59,486 nucleotides of DNA from Candidatus Rokuibacteriota bacterium (GTDB lineage: Bacteria > Methylomirabilota > Methylomirabilia > Rokubacteriales > CSP1-6): contig QHSP01000039.1 in the NCBI GenBank assembly GCA_003220495.1, positions 1 to 59,486 on the forward strand, written 5' to 3'. Made by a program: the position numbers and the translations under genes. The notes under the pieces were generated by a model, which worked only from the letters and a program-made list of their open reading frames with translations, had not been told where the DNA came from and made no database searches. Below are positions 16,451 through 25,218 of this stretch, piece by piece (positions within the stretch are counted from its first letter, which is position 1; every line of letters starts with the position of its first letter).

Positions 16451-17098
16451 ATGATCCTGTACAAGCCCATCGTCGCCTCGGTCGTCGTCTCACTGATGAT
16501 CGCGGGGCTCGCCGCCGCGCAAGACGCGACGAAGCGGCCGCCCGCGCCGGCCGCCGCGGCGCCCGCTGCAGCACCCGCCGCAGCCACACCAGCGCCCGCC
16601 ACCGGGGGCATTCCCGTCGGCCCCGAATACAAGATCGGGATCGACGACGTGCTCGACATCGCCGTCTGGAACAACACCACGGTCAGCCGGACCGTGCCGG
16701 TCCGCCCCGACGGCAAGATCACCCTTCCGCTGATCAACGAGGTGCAAGCGGCGGGGCTGACCCCGTCCCAGCTGCGGGCCTCGATCATGGCCAAGCTCGT
16801 CGAGTACATGCCGACGCCCGAGCTGTCCGTCATCGTGCGCGAGGTGCACAGCAACAAGATCTCGGTGCTGGGCGAGGTGCGAAAGGCCGGACGCTACGAG
16901 ATCACCCAGCGCGCGACCGTGCTGGATGCGGTGGCACTCGCCGGCGGATTCAACGACTGGGCGCGGCGCTCGAAGCTCGTGATCATGCGTCATGACGGCA
17001 ATACGGTGAAGCGCATCCCGGTCAACTACAACCGGATCGTCGCCGAAGAGGACGAGAACGTTTTCCTTCAGCCCGGCGACATCGTGGTCGTCCCGTGA
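16451..17098 (+). CDS. Polysaccharide export outer-membrane protein (Wza family)
   Basis: A 215-residue periplasmic/outer-membrane export protein. Signal peptide is MILYKPIVASVVVSLMIAGL followed by an AAAQ cleavage region; no lipobox cysteine is seen, unlike Wza itself. An Ala/Pro-rich linker (about 28-58) leads to the poly-export domain (YKIGIDDVLDIAVWNN, VRPDGKITLPLINEV) and one SLBB domain (ISVLGEVRKAGRYEI). It forms the export channel with the Wzz/kinase pair. The start at 16451 was chosen for the signal peptide, with AGGAAAGGGG upstream. First gene of the operon; stop and next GTG overlap in GTGA. Confidence 0.93.
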   Translation: MILYKPIVASVVVSLMIAGLAAAQDATKRPPAPAAAAPAAAPAAATPAPATGGIPVGPEYKIGIDDVLDIAVWNNTTVSRTVPVRPDGKITLPLINEVQAAGLTPSQLRASIMAKLVEYMPTPELSVIVREVHSNKISVLGEVRKAGRYEITQRATVLDAVALAGGFNDWARRSKLVIMRHDGNTVKRIPVNYNRIVAEEDENVFLQPGDIVVVP

Positions 17099-18606
17099 AC
17101 CTCGCGGCGCTCTCGGCGATCTGGGCCCGTCGTAAGTATCTGGCCCTCGGCGTCCTGGCCGCGACCCTGGCGGCGGGCCTCACGGTGGCGCTGACCATGC
17201 CGGGGATCTACCGCTCGACCGCGACCGTCCTGGTGGCACGGCCGGAGATGGCGAATCCGTCGGCCCGGGCGGCGTTCACCAGTGAGCTCGAGGCTCGGGT
17301 GAATCGGATCAGCGAGGAGGCGCTGAGCCGCGCCCGCCTCGAGTCGCTCATCGAGCGCCACGGACTCTATGGCCCCCGCGCGAAAGAAGACGAGCAGAGC
17401 GTGACTCGTCTGCGACGCGACATCCGGATCGAGCTGAAGGGGGTCGACCCGGTGCAGCAGCGTGGAACGCCGATCGCGTTCGCCGTGAGCTTCCGCGGCT
17501 CCAATCGGGAGACGGTCGCTCAGGTGACCAACGAGCTGGCGGCCTTCTACGTGTCGGAGAACTCCACCATCCGGGAGCGGCGGGCGGCCGAGGCCCTCCA
17601 GGACGTGAAGCGTGAGGTGGAAGACGCCCAGCGGCGACTCGACGAGCAGGACCGCCGCACGAACGAGTTCAAGCGACGCAACATGGGCCAGCTTCCCGAG
17701 CAGGTCGGCGCGAATCTGGCGATGCTCGAGCGGTTGAACGCCCAGCTCGCCCTCAACAACCACAACCAGGTCGTCGCCATGGAGCGGCGGACCGCGATGC
17801 GCCGATCCGGCGACGGCGAGATGCACGCGGCCGCGACGCCCGAAGAAGCGCTGACGATGCGCCTGAACCAGCTGAACTTCGACCTGGCGAAGCTCCAGCG
17901 CCAGTACAGCGACAAGTATCCGGACATCATCACCACCAAGCAGGACATCGAGAACACCAAGAAGCAGCTGGCAGAGCTGGGGCCGAGGCCGGGGAAATCC
18001 GCACCGGCCCAGGCGCCCCGCGGCACCGCCGTTGACAGCGAAATGACCGCTCTCAAGGCCGAGGACAAGCGGCTACGCGAGATGATCGCCGCGTACCAGA
18101 CGCGGGTCGAGTTGGCGCCGGAGCGGGAGCAAGAGCTCCAGCAGCTCTCGCGCGACTATCGGGCCACCCGCGAGATGTACGACGCCGTCCTGAAGCGGTA
18201 TCACGACGCGGAGGCGGCGGTCGACGTCGAGCGGCTTCGGGCCGGCGCGGAGTTTCAGATCCTGGAGCGGGCGGTCCCAGCGCGCGAGCCGGCGGCGCCC
18301 AACCGCGCCAAGCTCGTCCTGCTCGGCGTGGTGCTGGCCTGCGCGCTGACCGGGGCGGTGGTGATGCTGGCCGAGCAGCTCGACACCTCGTTCCACGGCG
18401 TCGACGATCTCCGGTCGTTCAGCAAGCTCCCGGTGCTCGTCACGATTCCCGAGATCACGACCCACGCTGACCGTACGCGCCGGCGGTGGCGCATGCGGCT
18501 GGCGGCGTGCGCCGGCGTGGTGGGCCTCTTTCTGATCGTCGGCGTCGCCTACGTCGGCGCACACCACGATCTGTTGATCTCGTTGCTGACACGAACCGGA
18601 TCCTGA
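17095..18606 (+). CDS. Wzz/GumC-type chain-length determinant
   Basis: A 503-residue inner-membrane copolymerase. N-terminal membrane helix (about 15-37), a Wzz domain, a long coiled-coil region (about 150-400), and a C-terminal GNVR segment with a membrane helix (KLVLLGVVLACALTGAVVML). After about 30 residues a further hydrophobic helix follows (AACAGVVGLFLIVGVAYVG), as in exosortase-associated Wzz proteins. It sets polymer length and activates the CpsD kinase two genes on. GTG start overlapping the export gene by 4 bp. Confidence 0.92.
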   Translation: MNLAALSAIWARRKYLALGVLAATLAAGLTVALTMPGIYRSTATVLVARPEMANPSARAAFTSELEARVNRISEEALSRARLESLIERHGLYGPRAKEDEQSVTRLRRDIRIELKGVDPVQQRGTPIAFAVSFRGSNRETVAQVTNELAAFYVSENSTIRERRAAEALQDVKREVEDAQRRLDEQDRRTNEFKRRNMGQLPEQVGANLAMLERLNAQLALNNHNQVVAMERRTAMRRSGDGEMHAAATPEEALTMRLNQLNFDLAKLQRQYSDKYPDIITTKQDIENTKKQLAELGPRPGKSAPAQAPRGTAVDSEMTALKAEDKRLREMIAAYQTRVELAPEREQELQQLSRDYRATREMYDAVLKRYHDAEAAVDVERLRAGAEFQILERAVPAREPAAPNRAKLVLLGVVLACALTGAVVMLAEQLDTSFHGVDDLRSFSKLPVLVTIPEITTHADRTRRRWRMRLAACAGVVGLFLIVGVAYVGAHHDLLISLLTRTGS

Positions 18607-18617
18607 GGGCCACCACC

Positions 18618-19601
18618 ATGTATTTGAAGTTCTACGGACTACTGGAGAAGCCGTTCAACGCCACGCCAGATCCCCGGTTCCTCTACATGAGCCCCGGCCA
18701 TCGCGAGGCGCTCGCCCAGCTCCACTACGGAACCCAGGAGCGCAAGGGCTTCATCGTGCTGACCGGGAGGGTGGGGACCGGCAAGACGACCCTGCTCCAC
18801 GCCCTGCGCCAGCGCCTCGACGGCCAGACGGCGGTCTCGTTCATCTTCAACTCGACCATGCCGTTCGACGACATGCTCGAGTACGTCCTCGTCGACCTCG
18901 GCATCAGCAAGCGAGAAGAGTCGAGGGCGCGGCGGATCATGGCGTTCAACGATTTCCTCATCGAGCGCGAGCGCGCCCGCCAGAACACGGTGCTCATCAT
19001 CGACGAGGCGCAGAACCTCTCCACCGAGACGATGGAGCAGGTGCGGCTGCTCTCCAACTTCGAGACGGCGACCACCAAGCTGCTGCAAATCTTGTTGGTG
19101 GGCCAGCCCGAGCTCAAGGCCAAGCTCGACCTGCCGGAACTTCGCCAGCTCAAGCAGCGGATCGGGCTGCGGTGTCAGATTCCGCCGCTGACGGTGGACG
19201 AGGCGCGCCAGTACATCCGCAACCGGCTGCGGATCGCCGGCGCGCGCGATCTCGGCATCTTCACGGACGCGGCGATCGAGCGCATCACGGAGTACTCGAG
19301 CGGGATCCCGCGGATCATCAACATCCTCGGGGACCACTGCCTTCTCTTCGGGTACGCCGACCAGATCCGGCGGATCGACCGCTCCTCCGTCAACGAGACG
19401 ATCGAGTACATGGAAGATGGCATGCCGACGCAGCGCCGGATCTTCTCCTTCGGCAGCCGGGTGATTCCCCGGCGCCGGTCGCAGTGGTTCGTCAAAACCT
19501 CCATGTTCGCGCTCGCGGTGGCGGCGGCGGGCCTCGCGCTCAGCTACGACACGGGCGTCGTGAACCTCTTCGCGTCGCTGCGACGGGCGGTGATGCCATG
19601 A
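18618..19601 (+). CDS. ExeA-like AAA ATPase of exopolysaccharide loci
   Basis: A 327-residue ATPase beginning MYLKFYGLLEKPFNATPDPR, the hallmark of the ExeA/GspA and exosortase-A-associated ATPase family. Walker A is GRVGTGKTT, Walker B TVLIIDEAQNLS. A C-terminal hydrophobic segment (SMFALAVAAAGLALSYDTG) may anchor it in the membrane. In XrtA-type loci it sits between Wzz and the tyrosine kinase, exactly as here; its function is unproved. ATG at 18618 lies 11 bp after wzz and its stop overlaps the kinase ATG. Confidence 0.92.
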   Translation: MYLKFYGLLEKPFNATPDPRFLYMSPGHREALAQLHYGTQERKGFIVLTGRVGTGKTTLLHALRQRLDGQTAVSFIFNSTMPFDDMLEYVLVDLGISKREESRARRIMAFNDFLIERERARQNTVLIIDEAQNLSTETMEQVRLLSNFETATTKLLQILLVGQPELKAKLDLPELRQLKQRIGLRCQIPPLTVDEARQYIRNRLRIAGARDLGIFTDAAIERITEYSSGIPRIINILGDHCLLFGYADQIRRIDRSSVNETIEYMEDGMPTQRRIFSFGSRVIPRRRSQWFVKTSMFALAVAAAGLALSYDTGVVNLFASLRRAVMP

Positions 19602-20530
19602 GCAAGTTCTTCAAGGCGCTCGAGCAAGCCGAGCGCGATCACGCGCAGCGCGAGCCCGTGATTCCGGCGGAGGCGTCGAGCGAGCGCGCCTCCGTCGTTC
19701 CTCACTGGCCCGAGCCGGCCGCCGAGCAGCCCCCGGTGTTCACGCCGCCGCCCCCGCGCGCGCCGCGCGCCGTGATCGAGTCGCGGGTCCCCGTCGACTC
19801 GCCGCGGATTGCGCCGGCGTTGCTGGACGAGCACCTGGTGAGCCTCCAGGCGCCGGCCACGCCCGCCGCCGAGCAGTACCGCGTGCTCCGCCATCTCGTG
19901 GAGACCTTGCGCAAGCGGGCCAACCTGCAAGTCATCGCCGTGACGAGCGGCGGAGTCGGCGACGGAAAGACCGTGACCTCGATCAACCTGGCCGGCGCGC
20001 TCGCGCAATCGGAAGACGCGCGCGTGCTCCTGATCGACATGGATCTTCGCCGCCCCTCGATCGCGCGCTATCTCGCGCTCGGCGCGACCCGGCCGACCCT
20101 GGCCGACGCGCTGGAGGCGTCCGGGCCCGAGCTCAAGGATGCGGTCGTCCGGATACCCCGCTTCAACCTCTCGGTGCTGCGGGCGCCGGTGTCGACCGCC
20201 GCGCCGTACGAGGTGCTCCGATCGCCCAAGCTCGAGGCGCTGCTGGCCGAGGCGCGGCGGCAGTACGACTACGTTGTGATCGACACGCCGCCGTTCGTGC
20301 CGTTCCCCGATTGCCGGCTGATCGCGAAGAGCGTCGACGGGTTCGTCCTCGTGGTCGCCTCCAATCGGACGCCGCGCGGCGTCCTGGCCGAAGCGCTGAA
20401 AGCCATGGACTCCGAGAAGGCGGTCGGCTACGTGTTCAACGCCCACCCCTGGACCCCGACTTCGTACTACGAGGACGGCAACGGTCACGGGCGGACGCGC
20501 TCGTGGCACCGCAAAGGAGAGAACTCGTGA
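19598..20530 (+). CDS. CpsD/CapB-type tyrosine kinase
   Basis: A 310-residue BY-kinase. Walker A SGGVGDGKT, Walker A' LLIDMDLRRPS, Walker B YDYVVIDTPPF. A Pro/Ala-rich N-terminal extension (about 25-75) precedes the domain. The C-terminus has only a short Tyr pair (SYYEDGNG), unlike the Tyr-rich tails of Wzc/CpsD. It works with the Wzz at 17095 to control polymerisation. The start overlaps the upstream ATPase in ATGA and the end overlaps the YvcK-like gene in GTGA. Confidence 0.92.
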   Translation: MSKFFKALEQAERDHAQREPVIPAEASSERASVVPHWPEPAAEQPPVFTPPPPRAPRAVIESRVPVDSPRIAPALLDEHLVSLQAPATPAAEQYRVLRHLVETLRKRANLQVIAVTSGGVGDGKTVTSINLAGALAQSEDARVLLIDMDLRRPSIARYLALGATRPTLADALEASGPELKDAVVRIPRFNLSVLRAPVSTAAPYEVLRSPKLEALLAEARRQYDYVVIDTPPFVPFPDCRLIAKSVDGFVLVVASNRTPRGVLAEALKAMDSEKAVGYVFNAHPWTPTSYYEDGNGHGRTRSWHRKGENS

Positions 20531-21510
20531 GGGTCGTCGCGATCGGCGGCGGGACCGGGCTCCCGGTTGTGCTCACGGCGCTGCGCCGCCATCTCGCATC
20601 GAGCGACCGGATCACGGCGGTCGTGACGGCCGCCGACGACGGCGGAAGCTCGGGAGCCCTGCGAAAGGAGTACGGCGTGATCCCGCCCGGAGACATCCGC
20701 AACTGTCTCCTGGCGCTCGCCCGCGTCGCGCCGGAGGTGTCGGCGGCGCTCCAGTACCGGTTCGATGGGGGCGACGCGCAGCACCCGGTCGGGAATCTGT
20801 TGCTGGCGGCGCTCGACATGGTCGCGACCGACGGGCTGACCGCGATCAAGCTCGCCGCCCAGCTCCTGGGCGTGAACGATCTCGTCCTGCCCTCCACCAC
20901 GGAGCGGGTGCACCTGGTCGCCGAGCTCGCGGACGGGCGCTCGGTCTACGGCGAGTCGTCGATTCCGCGAAGCGGCGCGCCGATCAAGCGCGTCCGTATC
21001 GACCCGGCCACCGCGGTGGCGACGCCCGTCGTGCTCGAGGCCTTGCGCGAGGCCGACGCGCTGATCCTCGGGCCGGGCAGCCTCTACACGAGCCTGCTGG
21101 CGACGCTCGTCGTCCCCGGCGTGGTCGAGGCGGTGACGAGCTCGTCGGCGACCCGGATCTTCGTGTCCAACGCGATGACCGAGCGCGGCGAGACCGACGG
21201 CTACGGGATCGCCGAGCACCTCGAGGCGCTCGCCTCGCACGGTCTGCCGCTCGAGAAGCTCCACTACGTCGTCACGCCCACCACGCCGATTCCGGCGAAG
21301 GTCCTCGGACGCTACCTCTCCGAGGGAGCCGTGCCGGTCGATGCCGACTTCGTGCCCCCGAGCGCGTCACCGGTGACCGTCCGGGCCGACCTGCTCGAGC
21401 TCGGACCGGTGGTACGGCACGACCCCGACAAGCTGGGGCCGGTCCTCTGCGACCTGGCGGCGCGCCGTGTCGAGACCCGTCGCGCGTTGCGGATGGCAGC
21501 GCGGGTGTGA
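20527..21510 (+). CDS. YvcK/CofD-like protein (gluconeogenesis factor family)
   Basis: A 327-residue protein starting RVVAIGGGTGLPVVLTALRR, with VTAADDGGSSGALR, PPGDIRNCLLALA and GPGSLYTSLLATLVVPGV, all diagnostic of the YvcK/UPF0052 family. Characterised YvcK proteins bind UDP-sugars such as UDP-GlcNAc and influence cell-envelope metabolism. Here it is embedded between the tyrosine kinase and the priming transferase with 4-bp overlaps on both sides, so it probably acts in this pathway rather than as a general house-keeping factor. GTG start. Confidence 0.9.
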   Translation: MRVVAIGGGTGLPVVLTALRRHLASSDRITAVVTAADDGGSSGALRKEYGVIPPGDIRNCLLALARVAPEVSAALQYRFDGGDAQHPVGNLLLAALDMVATDGLTAIKLAAQLLGVNDLVLPSTTERVHLVAELADGRSVYGESSIPRSGAPIKRVRIDPATAVATPVVLEALREADALILGPGSLYTSLLATLVVPGVVEAVTSSSATRIFVSNAMTERGETDGYGIAEHLEALASHGLPLEKLHYVVTPTTPIPAKVLGRYLSEGAVPVDADFVPPSASPVTVRADLLELGPVVRHDPDKLGPVLCDLAARRVETRRALRMAARV

Positions 21511-22646
21511 ACGCCTTGGCTTTCGCCCACCAGCTCCTGCCCGAGATTCGGTTCGGAGACGGCGCGCTGCTCGCGTGCCTCTTCGTCCTGACCTTCGTCC
21601 TCGGATCCCGCGTGTACGGCGGCGTCCGACAACTTCGCGGATTCGGCGAGCGCCTGCTGATCGTCGGGACGAGCCCGCTGGCGCGTCTGGTCGTCGAGGA
21701 GATCGCCCGGCGCCCCCAGCGCTACGCCCTCGTCGGCGTGGTCGAGGACGGGGCCGAACTCGATCGCCTCGTCGCCGAGCGGCGACCGGACCGGATCGTC
21801 GTCGGGTTCGCGGACCGGCGCGGGCGGGTGCCGCTCTGCCATCTCGTCGAGTCGCGGGCGCGCGGCATCCGGGTCGAGGACGCCGTCGAGACGTACGAAA
21901 GCCTGACCGGCAAGCTCGCCCTCGAGCTGATGCCGCCGAGCCGCGTCATCTTCTCGCACGAGTACGCGACGGCGCGCTTCCAGCCCGCGTTCGCCCGGGC
22001 GCTCAGCCTCCTCGTCGCCGTCACCGGCCTGATCGTGCTGGCCCCCGTGATGGCCGTGATCGCGCTCGCGATCAAGCTGGACTCCCGCGGTCCGGTCTTC
22101 TTCGTCCAGCAGCGTGCAGGGCTCTACCGGTTGCCGTTCAACCTGATCAAGTTCCGCACGATGCATCCGGTCGAGGGCGTCCACTCCGAGTGGGAGCGGG
22201 ACAACTCGAACCGGATCACGCGGTGCGGACGGTGGCTCCGGCGCTTCCGGCTCGACGAGCTGCCCCAGCTGATCAACATGCTCCGCGGTGACATGAACCT
22301 CGTGGGTCCGCGGCCCCATCCGATGACGAACGTCGAGCTGCTCGTCCTGACCGCGCGCAACCTGAGCGAGGTGTCGGGCGACGCGATCCCGTACTACTCG
22401 CTCCGCTGCTCGGTGCGGCCGGGCATCACGGGTTGGGCCCAGGTGCGGTACCGCTACGCGAACTCGCTCGAGCAAGAAGTGGAAAAGATCCGCTACGACT
22501 TCTACTACCTCAGACATCGTTCGGTCTGGCTCGACGTCAGGATTCTGCTCGAGACGGTTCGGATCGTGGTGTCGGGGCACCGGACCATCCCGGCCGAGGT
22601 CGAGGCGCCTCGAGAGACCGTCGAGGCCCATCGGGAGCGCGCGTGA
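21507..22646 (+). CDS. Priming sugar-phosphate transferase (PHPT, WcaJ-like) with short N-terminus
   Basis: A 379-residue polyprenyl-phosphate hexose-1-phosphate transferase. A Rossmann-like segment (ERLLIVGTSPLARLVVEEI) is followed by the membrane helix ARALSLLVAVTGLIVLAPVM and the catalytic domain (LIKFRTMH, FRLDELPQLINMLRGDMNL, VGPRPHPM). Full-length homologues are near 460 aa with four or five N-terminal helices; here only one N-terminal helix (ALLACLFVLTFVLG) remains. It loads the first sugar on undecaprenyl phosphate. GTG start overlapping the YvcK-like gene. Confidence 0.9.
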   Translation: MNALAFAHQLLPEIRFGDGALLACLFVLTFVLGSRVYGGVRQLRGFGERLLIVGTSPLARLVVEEIARRPQRYALVGVVEDGAELDRLVAERRPDRIVVGFADRRGRVPLCHLVESRARGIRVEDAVETYESLTGKLALELMPPSRVIFSHEYATARFQPAFARALSLLVAVTGLIVLAPVMAVIALAIKLDSRGPVFFVQQRAGLYRLPFNLIKFRTMHPVEGVHSEWERDNSNRITRCGRWLRRFRLDELPQLINMLRGDMNLVGPRPHPMTNVELLVLTARNLSEVSGDAIPYYSLRCSVRPGITGWAQVRYRYANSLEQEVEKIRYDFYYLRHRSVWLDVRILLETVRIVVSGHRTIPAEVEAPRETVEAHRERA

Positions 22647-23971
22647 TGGAGCGACCGGCCGTGACCGCGGCCGACCTCACCCGCCGTATCGCCGACCGCG
22701 CCGCCCGCGTCGGCATCATCGGTCAGGGCTACGTCGGCCTTCCGCTCGCCGTCGAGTTCGCGCGGGTCGGCTTCGCCGTGACCGGCTTCGACACGAGCGT
22801 CGATCGCGTGACGAACCTCAACGCCGGCCGATCGCACACCCCCGACGTGCCGGACGACGTGCTCCGGGCGCGAATCGAGGTCGGCCGCTACGAGGCGACG
22901 ACCAACCTCGCCGGCCTCGCCCAGTGCGACGCGGTGATCATCTGCGTGCCGACGCCGCTGCGGAAATCGAAGGATCCCGACATCTCCTTCGTCGCGGCCG
23001 CCGCCCAGGAAGCGGCCGCGCGGTTCCGACCCGCCCAGCTCGTGATCCTCGAGTCGACCACGTATCCGGGGACGACGCAGGAGCTGCTGGCCCCGATGTT
23101 CGAGGCGCGCGGCGGCCGGCCGGGCGTCGACTGCTTCCTGGCCTTCTCGCCGGAGCGGATCGACCCCGCGAACCCGACGTTCGCCGTGAAGGACATTCCC
23201 AAGGTCGTCGGCGGTCTCACGCCCGAGTGCGCGGCGCTGGCGGCGGTGCTCTACCGCCAGATCGTCGACCGCGTCCTCACGGTCTCGAGCCCGCGCGTCG
23301 CCGAGCTCGCCAAGCTCTACGAGAACGTCTTCCGCAACGTCAACATCGCGCTCGCCAACGAGCTCGCCCTGATGTGCCGGCAGCTCGGCGTGAGCACGCG
23401 CGAGGTCATCCAGGCCGCCGCGACCAAGCCCTTCGGCTTCATGCCGTTCTATCCGGGACCGGGGATCGGTGGGCACTGCATCGGCGTGGATCCCGCGTAC
23501 CTCGCGTGGCGGATGCGCCTGAACGGCTACGAGGCGCGCTTCATCCATCTGGCCGACGAGATCAACCGGGCCATGCCGCAATACGTCGTCGACCTCGTGA
23601 GCGAAACCCTGAATGGCCGGCGGCGCTGTCTCAACGGCGCCCGCATCCTGGCGCTCGGCATCGCGTACAAGCGCGGCGTCGGCGACACGCGCGAATCGCC
23701 GGCCCTCGAGGTGATCGCGCGGCTCATGGATCGCGGGGCGACCGTGGCGTACGCGGATCCGCACGTGCCCGAGATCGCCTTCGACGGCCGAGCCCTGAAG
23801 GCGGTCGAGGTGACCGACGAGCGGCTCGCGGAGGCGGACTGCGTCGTGATCCTCACGGACCATCCCGAGTTCGACTACACGAGGATCGTCGAGGCCTCGA
23901 CGCTCGTCGTGGACACTCGCGGGGCGACCCACGCGCTCGGGGCGCCCGCGGATCGGGTGGTGGCGCTCTGA
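22646..23971 (+). CDS. UDP-N-acetyl-hexosamine 6-dehydrogenase (WbpA/TviB type)
   Basis: A 441-residue nucleotide-sugar dehydrogenase. NAD motif VGIIGQGYVGLPLAVEFA, substrate loop SPERIDPANPTF, catalytic Cys in GPGIGGHCIGVDP, and the C-terminal IAYKRGVGDTRESPALEVI. The SPERxxPG-like and GGHCIGVDP motifs favour the UDP-GlcNAc/ManNAc branch, giving an aminouronate for the polymer. ATG at 22646 overlaps the previous stop by one base; GTG at 22643 is also possible. A second, different dehydrogenase lies at 42138. Confidence 0.9.
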   Translation: MERPAVTAADLTRRIADRAARVGIIGQGYVGLPLAVEFARVGFAVTGFDTSVDRVTNLNAGRSHTPDVPDDVLRARIEVGRYEATTNLAGLAQCDAVIICVPTPLRKSKDPDISFVAAAAQEAAARFRPAQLVILESTTYPGTTQELLAPMFEARGGRPGVDCFLAFSPERIDPANPTFAVKDIPKVVGGLTPECAALAAVLYRQIVDRVLTVSSPRVAELAKLYENVFRNVNIALANELALMCRQLGVSTREVIQAAATKPFGFMPFYPGPGIGGHCIGVDPAYLAWRMRLNGYEARFIHLADEINRAMPQYVVDLVSETLNGRRRCLNGARILALGIAYKRGVGDTRESPALEVIARLMDRGATVAYADPHVPEIAFDGRALKAVEVTDERLAEADCVVILTDHPEFDYTRIVEASTLVVDTRGATHALGAPADRVVAL

Positions 23972-25218
23972 TGGCGACGCGCTCGACCCTCGAGTCGCGG
24001 CCTCCGTCGGCGTCGGCCGTGGAGCGGGTCCGGCTCCTCACGTTCACGACCCTCTTCGCGATCGGCGGCACCGAGCGCCACGTCGTGAGCCTGGCGGACG
24101 GGCTCGACTATTCGCGGTTCGAGCTCGAGTTCGGATGCCTGCGTCGCTCGGGCGAGTTCCTCGAGCAGATCCAGGCGCGCGGGCTGACCGTCAACGAGTA
24201 CGCGGTGGCGCGCCTCTACGGACCGCACACGGTGGCCCAGCAGATCCGCTTCGCTCGATACCTCCGGCGCCGGCGGATCCACATCATGCACAGCTACAAC
24301 TTCTATCCGAACGTCTTCGCGATTCCGGCGGCCCGTCTGGCGCGGACACCGGTCGTGCTGGCCTCGATCAGGGACACCGGCGTCTACCTCACGCCGCGCC
24401 AGCGCCGCGTGCAACGCCTCGCGTGCCGGCTCGCCGACCACATCCTGGTCAACGCCGAGGCCGTGAGGCAATGGCTGACCGCCGAAGGCTACGACCCGAC
24501 CCGGATCAGCGTGATCCGGAACGGTCTGGACCTGTCGCGCTTCACGCCGCCCGGCGACGACGCGTCGCTGCGCCGGGAGCTCGGGCTCCCAGCCGGGGTG
24601 CCCGTCGTGGCGATGCTGTCGCGCCTGAGCCGCATGAAGGGCGTGGAGGACTTCCTCGACGCCGCGGCCACCGTGGCCGAGCGCTTCAAAGAGGCTCACT
24701 TCCTCGTGATCGGCGACACCATCGACCCCGACGGCAGCCGCTACCGGCGCGAGCTCGAGGACCGCGCGGCTCGCCTCGGACTCCAGAAGCGCGTCACCTT
24801 CACCGGCTTCCGGCTCGACGTGCCGCGCCTCTTGTCGGCGGTCACGGTATCGGTCCTGCCGTCGCTCAGCGAAGGTCTCTCCAACACGATCCTCGAGTCG
24901 ATGGCGGCCGGCGCGCCGGTGGTCGCGACGCGGGTCGGCGGAAGCCCGGAGGCGCTCGAGGACGGCGTGGACGGGCTGCTCATTCCGCCGCGAGACTCGG
25001 CGGCGCTGAGCCGGGCGATCGCCTGGGTGCTCGAGCATCCGGAGGCGTCGCGCGAGATGGGGCGTCGCGCGCGCGCCCGCGTGGCCGAGGAGTTCTCGCT
25101 CCAGCGCATGATTCGCGAGACCGAGTGTCTGTACGCGCGGCTGCTCGAAAGCCCGCCGCGCCGCAAGCGCATCGCGGGATCCATCCAATCTTCGTCGAAG
25201 GGATCGGAGGCCCGGTGA
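23971..25218 (+). CDS. Glycosyltransferase family 4
   Basis: A 415-residue retaining glycosyltransferase with GT-B fold. The N-terminal domain has IGGTERHVVSLADGLD and HSYNFYPNVFAIPAARL; the C-terminal domain has VVAMLSRLSRMKGVEDFLDA and the E-x7-E donor-binding motif PSLSEGLSNTILESMAAG. It adds a sugar to the lipid-linked repeat unit in the cytoplasm; donor and linkage unknown. It starts at an ATG overlapping the dehydrogenase stop by one base and overlaps the deacetylase by 4 bp. Confidence 0.92.
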   Translation: MATRSTLESRPPSASAVERVRLLTFTTLFAIGGTERHVVSLADGLDYSRFELEFGCLRRSGEFLEQIQARGLTVNEYAVARLYGPHTVAQQIRFARYLRRRRIHIMHSYNFYPNVFAIPAARLARTPVVLASIRDTGVYLTPRQRRVQRLACRLADHILVNAEAVRQWLTAEGYDPTRISVIRNGLDLSRFTPPGDDASLRRELGLPAGVPVVAMLSRLSRMKGVEDFLDAAATVAERFKEAHFLVIGDTIDPDGSRYRRELEDRAARLGLQKRVTFTGFRLDVPRLLSAVTVSVLPSLSEGLSNTILESMAAGAPVVATRVGGSPEALEDGVDGLLIPPRDSAALSRAIAWVLEHPEASREMGRRARARVAEEFSLQRMIRETECLYARLLESPPRRKRIAGSIQSSSKGSEAR

